Shown here: positions 12,071 to 14,694 of the stretch, one piece after another
Numbering within the stretch: position 1 is the first letter of the stretch
How the letters are laid out: each line of letters starts with the position of its first letter
Assembly: GCA_028713395.1 (NCBI GenBank)
Contig: JAQTOJ010000019.1
Span: 1-14,694, forward strand
Direction of reading: 5' to 3'
DNA from: Dehalococcoidales bacterium
GTDB lineage: Bacteria > Chloroflexota > Dehalococcoidia > Dehalococcoidales > Fen-1064
Length of the DNA stretch: 14,694 nt
Notes under the pieces: model-generated
The model's database searches: none
Told to the model about the DNA's origin: nothing
What the model saw: the letters and a program-made list of their open reading frames with translations, nothing else
Position numbers and translations under genes: made by a program

Positions 12071-13078
12071 TTGACTATTTTGGAAGAAATCGTCCGCACT
12101 CTCTCCAACCCTGCAGTTTACCCGGAAATCACCACACGGGTTGAGACGACCCAAACCCAGATGTCGATAGTGTTCCTCACGGATAACTACGTCTACAAGA
12201 TCAAAAAGCCGGTCAACCTGGGCTACCTTGACTACACCACGCTGGCGCAAAGACGCTATTTCTGCGAACAGGAAGTCACACTCAACTCCCGCTTCGGCGG
12301 GGATGTTTACCTGGGAGTTATCCCCATCACCTCTGAAGGCAAAACCATCACCCTGAATGGAACAAGCGAACCGATCGAGTATGCCGTGAAAATGCGCCGC
12401 TTGCCGGCAGATAGAATGATGGACGTATTACTAGCACAGAACCGGGTGACGCCGGAAATGATCTTGCGTGTCGCTGAAAAGATCGCGGCCTTTCATGCTA
12501 ACGCCGCATCTTCACCGGATATCAGTAAATTCGGCAGCCTCGAAACCATCACCTTCAATACCGAAGAGAATTTCAGTCAGACCGAAAAATACCTTGATCA
12601 GGTTTTTCCGAAAACACAATTTAACGCTATCAGCCGGTACACCCGGAATTTCATTAAAAACAATGCCGAGTTATTGAAACGGCGTGTGATCGAAGGTAAA
12701 ATCAAGGACTGTCACGGCGACCTGCATGCCCAGCATATCTGTTTCACCACTAAAGGCATCGCCATCTATGACTGCATTGAATTCAACGACCGTTTCAGGT
12801 ATGTGGATGTAGCCGCCGAAGTTTCTTTTCTGGCCATGGACCTTGACCATTGGGGAAATCCGGATTTATCTCAATATTTTGTCACCGCTTATGTCTCCCA
12901 AAGCCGAGACAAGGACGTACTAAAACTACAGCATTTTTATAAGTGTTATTTCGCCTACGTCCGAGCCAAGGTAAGTTGTTTCAAATCGGAAGCGCCGCTG
13001 GTATCCCCGGAAGATAAAGCGAAAGCATTGAAAGAAGCTCAACAATATTTCAATTTGGCAGAGAGTTACATAGAATAG
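12071..13078 (+). CDS. APH-fold kinase (COG2187-like), N-terminal half of a usually fused kinase pair
   Basis: The 335-aa product has the aminoglycoside-phosphotransferase/choline-kinase fold. An N-lobe contains VYKIKKPVNLGYLDYTT (Lys for ATP) and YAVKMRRLP. The catalytic loop HGDLHAQHI has His215 and Asp217. The metal-binding segment IYDCIEFNDRFRY has Asp234, and a helical tail follows. The pattern 'CHGDLHAQHI...DCIEFN' is typical of COG2187 proteins, which in many bacteria are fused to an AAA_33 P-loop kinase domain; here that domain is the next gene. The phosphorylated substrate is not known for this family, and antibiotic resistance should not be inferred. The TTG start has AGGAG 5 bases upstream. 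It is the first gene of an operon with the P-loop protein, the PHP protein and ahcY. Confidence 0.87.
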   Translation: MTILEEIVRTLSNPAVYPEITTRVETTQTQMSIVFLTDNYVYKIKKPVNLGYLDYTTLAQRRYFCEQEVTLNSRFGGDVYLGVIPITSEGKTITLNGTSEPIEYAVKMRRLPADRMMDVLLAQNRVTPEMILRVAEKIAAFHANAASSPDISKFGSLETITFNTEENFSQTEKYLDQVFPKTQFNAISRYTRNFIKNNAELLKRRVIEGKIKDCHGDLHAQHICFTTKGIAIYDCIEFNDRFRYVDVAAEVSFLAMDLDHWGNPDLSQYFVTAYVSQSRDKDVLKLQHFYKCYFAYVRAKVSCFKSEAPLVSPEDKAKALKEAQQYFNLAESYIE

Positions 13079-13100
13079 CATTACTCGAAAGCCCCTCCCT

Positions 13101-13130
13101 GAGATTCTTCGCTTCGCTCCAGAATGACAG
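13101..13130. repeat. Short interspersed repeat, ATTCTTCGCTTCGCT type
   Basis: GAGATTCTTC-GCTTCGCTCC-AGAATGACAG has ATTCT/AGAAT arms. It corresponds to a short repeat (in the other direction GTCATTCTGAGCGAAGCG...) that is scattered in intergenic DNA of many bacteria. It lies in the 65-base gap between the two kinase genes. Confidence 0.5.
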
Positions 13131-13143
13131 ATAAAAGGACAAT

Positions 13144-13746
13144 ATGAAAAAATCGTTTTTAAGATTTGTGAAAGAAGACCTGGGAGATAATTTCGTACTT
13201 TTCACCACCGGTTTGCCCGCCACCTGGAAGACCGAGACCAGCGAGGAAGTAGTGAAGATAAAACACTGCCCGATGTTACGCTCGGACATTATCCGTCTGG
13301 AGGTGCTCAAAGGGCAGGATGTGTTCGATGAAAAAGTTGCCGCCAATATGAACAAGCGGCTTTCCGTCTATGACGAATTATTCCGTCAGGCAAATGAGAC
13401 ACTCAAGCAGCATTCCTGCGTTATTTTAGACGCCACCTTTATCACACAAGACCTGAGGAAGCAGGCGGCGGCCTTAGCGAACGGGAACAAGAAAACGCTG
13501 TTAATTCTGGAAACCTGCTGCCCGCAGGAAATGTCCATAGCGCATATTATGCGCCGCACCAAGGAAAAATACGAATCCAATGCTCTCACCGAACAAGCTT
13601 ATCTAAACAATAAAGCCAAATTTGAAAAAGTAAACATCGACGAAATTAAAAGTGCTTATCCGGGTTTGAATATTACTCACATACTGGTTGATACTGCCGG
13701 AGGAGAATCAGGCAACCTGTTCATCACCGCTATTGAAAAACGATGA
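13144..13746 (+). CDS. AAA_33-type P-loop kinase-like protein (COG0645-like) with degenerate Walker A
   Basis: This 200-aa protein has the layout of the small P-loop kinases of COG0645/PF13671. A first strand runs into the P-loop (VLFTTGLPATWKTETS, 18-33), the acceptor-side motif RSDIIR is at 46-51, a long helix follows, then VILDATF (about 93-99, Walker B-like), a helix, TLLILETCCPQEM, and a lid helix with MRRTKEKYES. The usual GxxGxGKS/T loop is G23-L-P-A-T-W-K29-T30: the lysine and threonine are kept, but the fourth position is Ala and the sixth, an otherwise near-invariant Gly, is Trp. It may be a non-canonical nucleotide binder or an inactive partner of the APH-fold kinase encoded just upstream. 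Ribosome site AAAGGA. It overlaps the PHP gene by 4 bases. Confidence 0.83.
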   Translation: MKKSFLRFVKEDLGDNFVLFTTGLPATWKTETSEEVVKIKHCPMLRSDIIRLEVLKGQDVFDEKVAANMNKRLSVYDELFRQANETLKQHSCVILDATFITQDLRKQAAALANGNKKTLLILETCCPQEMSIAHIMRRTKEKYESNALTEQAYLNNKAKFEKVNIDEIKSAYPGLNITHILVDTAGGESGNLFITAIEKR

Positions 13747-14621
13747 TCATCGACCTGCATATCCACACCAGCACCGGCAGCGATGGCGCTTTGCCAGTTG
13801 GTGAAGTTATTCTCGAAGCCAAAAAACGCAGTATCAGCATGATGTCCGTGACCGATCATGATTCCATCGCCGCTCAACCAGAAGCAATCAAACTCGCCAA
13901 GGAAAACGGCATAAGGTATGTTACCGGCATCGAATTGAATGTCACCTTCCAACCGAAACAAGGTAAAGCCATTTCTCTGGATTTCCTGGGTTATGATTAC
14001 GATATTCGCAACCAGGCGTTAATCACCAAATTGGAAACGATGCGAGCACACCGCGAATGGCGCGCCCGGGAGATTTTAAACAAAATCAATTTCGAGTTCG
14101 CACAGGAGGGTATTCCGGCGCTAACAGAAAACGCCCTGGAGGAGATCCGGCAAAGCGTTGACGGCGCCTTTGGCAGACCGCACCTCGCCGCTTATCTGGT
14201 GAAAAAGGGTATCGTCCCCAGCACGCAGCAGGCTTTCGATAAATACCTCGTCAAATGTGACGTGCCCAAGTATCCGCTTTCTTTACCGGAGGCGGCGAAA
14301 TTGATCCGGAATGCCGGTGGCAAATTGATTTTAGCCCACCCCAACGACCCTCACGGCACCTCATTACAAAACCTGACTAAAGCCCTGAAAACACAGACAC
14401 AAATCATACAGGAAAATATGTTAGAATATATCGATGGCGTCGAGTGCTGGCACAGTCGTCATGATGAAGCCACCGCTGTGCATTATTACGAATTCGTAAA
14501 GCGAAATAATCTGTTGTGTACCGGCGGCAGCGATTGCCACCAGAAACCGGTTTTAATGGGTACGGTCAAGATACCGGAAGAGGCTCAAAGCAACTTAATG
14601 ATACAATTTAGAGGTGAATAA
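13743..14621 (+). CDS. PHP-domain phosphoesterase (TrpH / RNase AM-like family)
   Basis: The 292-aa protein carries a complete PHP metal site. HIH (His6, His8) comes first in DLHIHTSTGSDG, then TDHDS (Asp38, His39), GIE (Glu64), GRPH (His147), AHP (His199) and SDCH (Asp264, His266). The order and size match the TrpH/YciV group, whose characterised members hydrolyse 3',5'-bisphosphate nucleotides such as pAp or act as 5'-3' exonucleases on short RNA. Histidinol-phosphatase and DNA-polymerase PHP domains are less likely because of length and the helical insert (residues about 75-150). The ATG overlaps the previous stop (ATGA), and the last base of its stop is the first base of the ahcY start. 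The enzyme could remove pAp-like adenine nucleotides, which would fit its neighbours; this is inference. Confidence 0.88.
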   Translation: MIIDLHIHTSTGSDGALPVGEVILEAKKRSISMMSVTDHDSIAAQPEAIKLAKENGIRYVTGIELNVTFQPKQGKAISLDFLGYDYDIRNQALITKLETMRAHREWRAREILNKINFEFAQEGIPALTENALEEIRQSVDGAFGRPHLAAYLVKKGIVPSTQQAFDKYLVKCDVPKYPLSLPEAAKLIRNAGGKLILAHPNDPHGTSLQNLTKALKTQTQIIQENMLEYIDGVECWHSRHDEATAVHYYEFVKRNNLLCTGGSDCHQKPVLMGTVKIPEEAQSNLMIQFRGE

Positions 14622-14694
14622 TGGCACAGGCTAAGAAAAACTACGACGTCAAAGACATGAAGCTGGCGGAAGCGGGCAGAAACCGCATCGAATG
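14621..14694 (+). CDS. ahcY: Adenosylhomocysteinase (partial, 5' end only)
   Basis: Only 24 codons are in the window: MAQAKKN, then YDVKDMKLAEAGRNRIE. The YDVKD-x-x-LA-x-x-G-x-x-RIE(W) pattern is the well-known start of S-adenosyl-L-homocysteine hydrolase, which splits SAH to homocysteine and adenosine with bound NAD+ (EC 3.13.2.1). The ATG shares one base with the PHP stop (TAATG), with GAGGTG 4 bases upstream inside the PHP gene, so translation is coupled. The product homocysteine is the substrate of the core methionine synthase at 10677. The call rests on a short stretch, but the motif is distinctive. Confidence 0.85.
   Translation, partial: MAQAKKNYDVKDMKLAEAGRNRIE

Noticed and set aside
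12071..13078. Reading the APH-fold gene as an aminoglycoside resistance gene
   Set aside because: The motifs are of the COG2187 housekeeping-like group and the context is a methyl-cycle operon; nothing points to resistance.

Overview
The window looks like chromosomal core DNA of an anaerobic member of the Chloroflexota, most likely class Dehalococcoidia. This is an inference. It rests on a short 'core' methionine synthase of the type characterised from Dehalococcoides mccartyi, a human-type MTA phosphorylase next to mtnA, a split APH/P-loop kinase pair, many GTG/TTG starts, and short hairpin repeats between genes. No tRNA, rRNA, CRISPR array, transposase or phage gene was seen.

Left part (1-5190) is a mixed, mostly reverse-strand region. 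It holds the start of a surface lipoprotein that runs off the left edge (1-985), a long structured intergenic stretch (986-1433), a 99-aa protein made of two similar halves (1434-1733), and a solitary meso-diaminopimelate dehydrogenase, ddh (1956-2933). Next come a divergently transcribed conserved hypothetical (3069-3698), a strong bidirectional terminator, and a DUF1015 protein (3868-5178). Good sigma70-like promoters lie between the divergent pairs.

Middle part (5255-10619) is one tight forward operon: ligA, pth, an isoprenylcysteine-methyltransferase-like membrane protein, mtnA, a 60-aa unknown protein, and mtnP. The junctions are mostly overlaps or gaps of a few bases. MtnP cleaves methylthioadenosine (MTA) to adenine and methylthioribose-1-phosphate, and MtnA isomerises the latter to methylthioribulose-1-phosphate. 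The later steps of the aerobic methionine salvage pathway are not in the window.

Right part (10642-14694) starts with the core methionine synthase, whose predicted promoter places the transcription start on the ATG itself (leaderless). It is followed by a 37-residue very basic ORF with the same arrangement. Then comes a second tight operon: an APH-fold kinase, an AAA_33-type P-loop protein with a degenerate Walker A, a PHP-family phosphoesterase, and the first codons of ahcY (S-adenosylhomocysteine hydrolase), cut by the right edge.

Taken together, the right two thirds is a methyl-cycle and by-product cluster: AhcY turns SAH into homocysteine and adenosine, core methionine synthase remakes methionine, and MtnP/MtnA dispose of MTA. 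Three less understood items sit inside it and are the best leads: the 60-aa protein between mtnA and mtnP, the split kinase pair with an atypical P-loop, and the 37-aa basic ORF.
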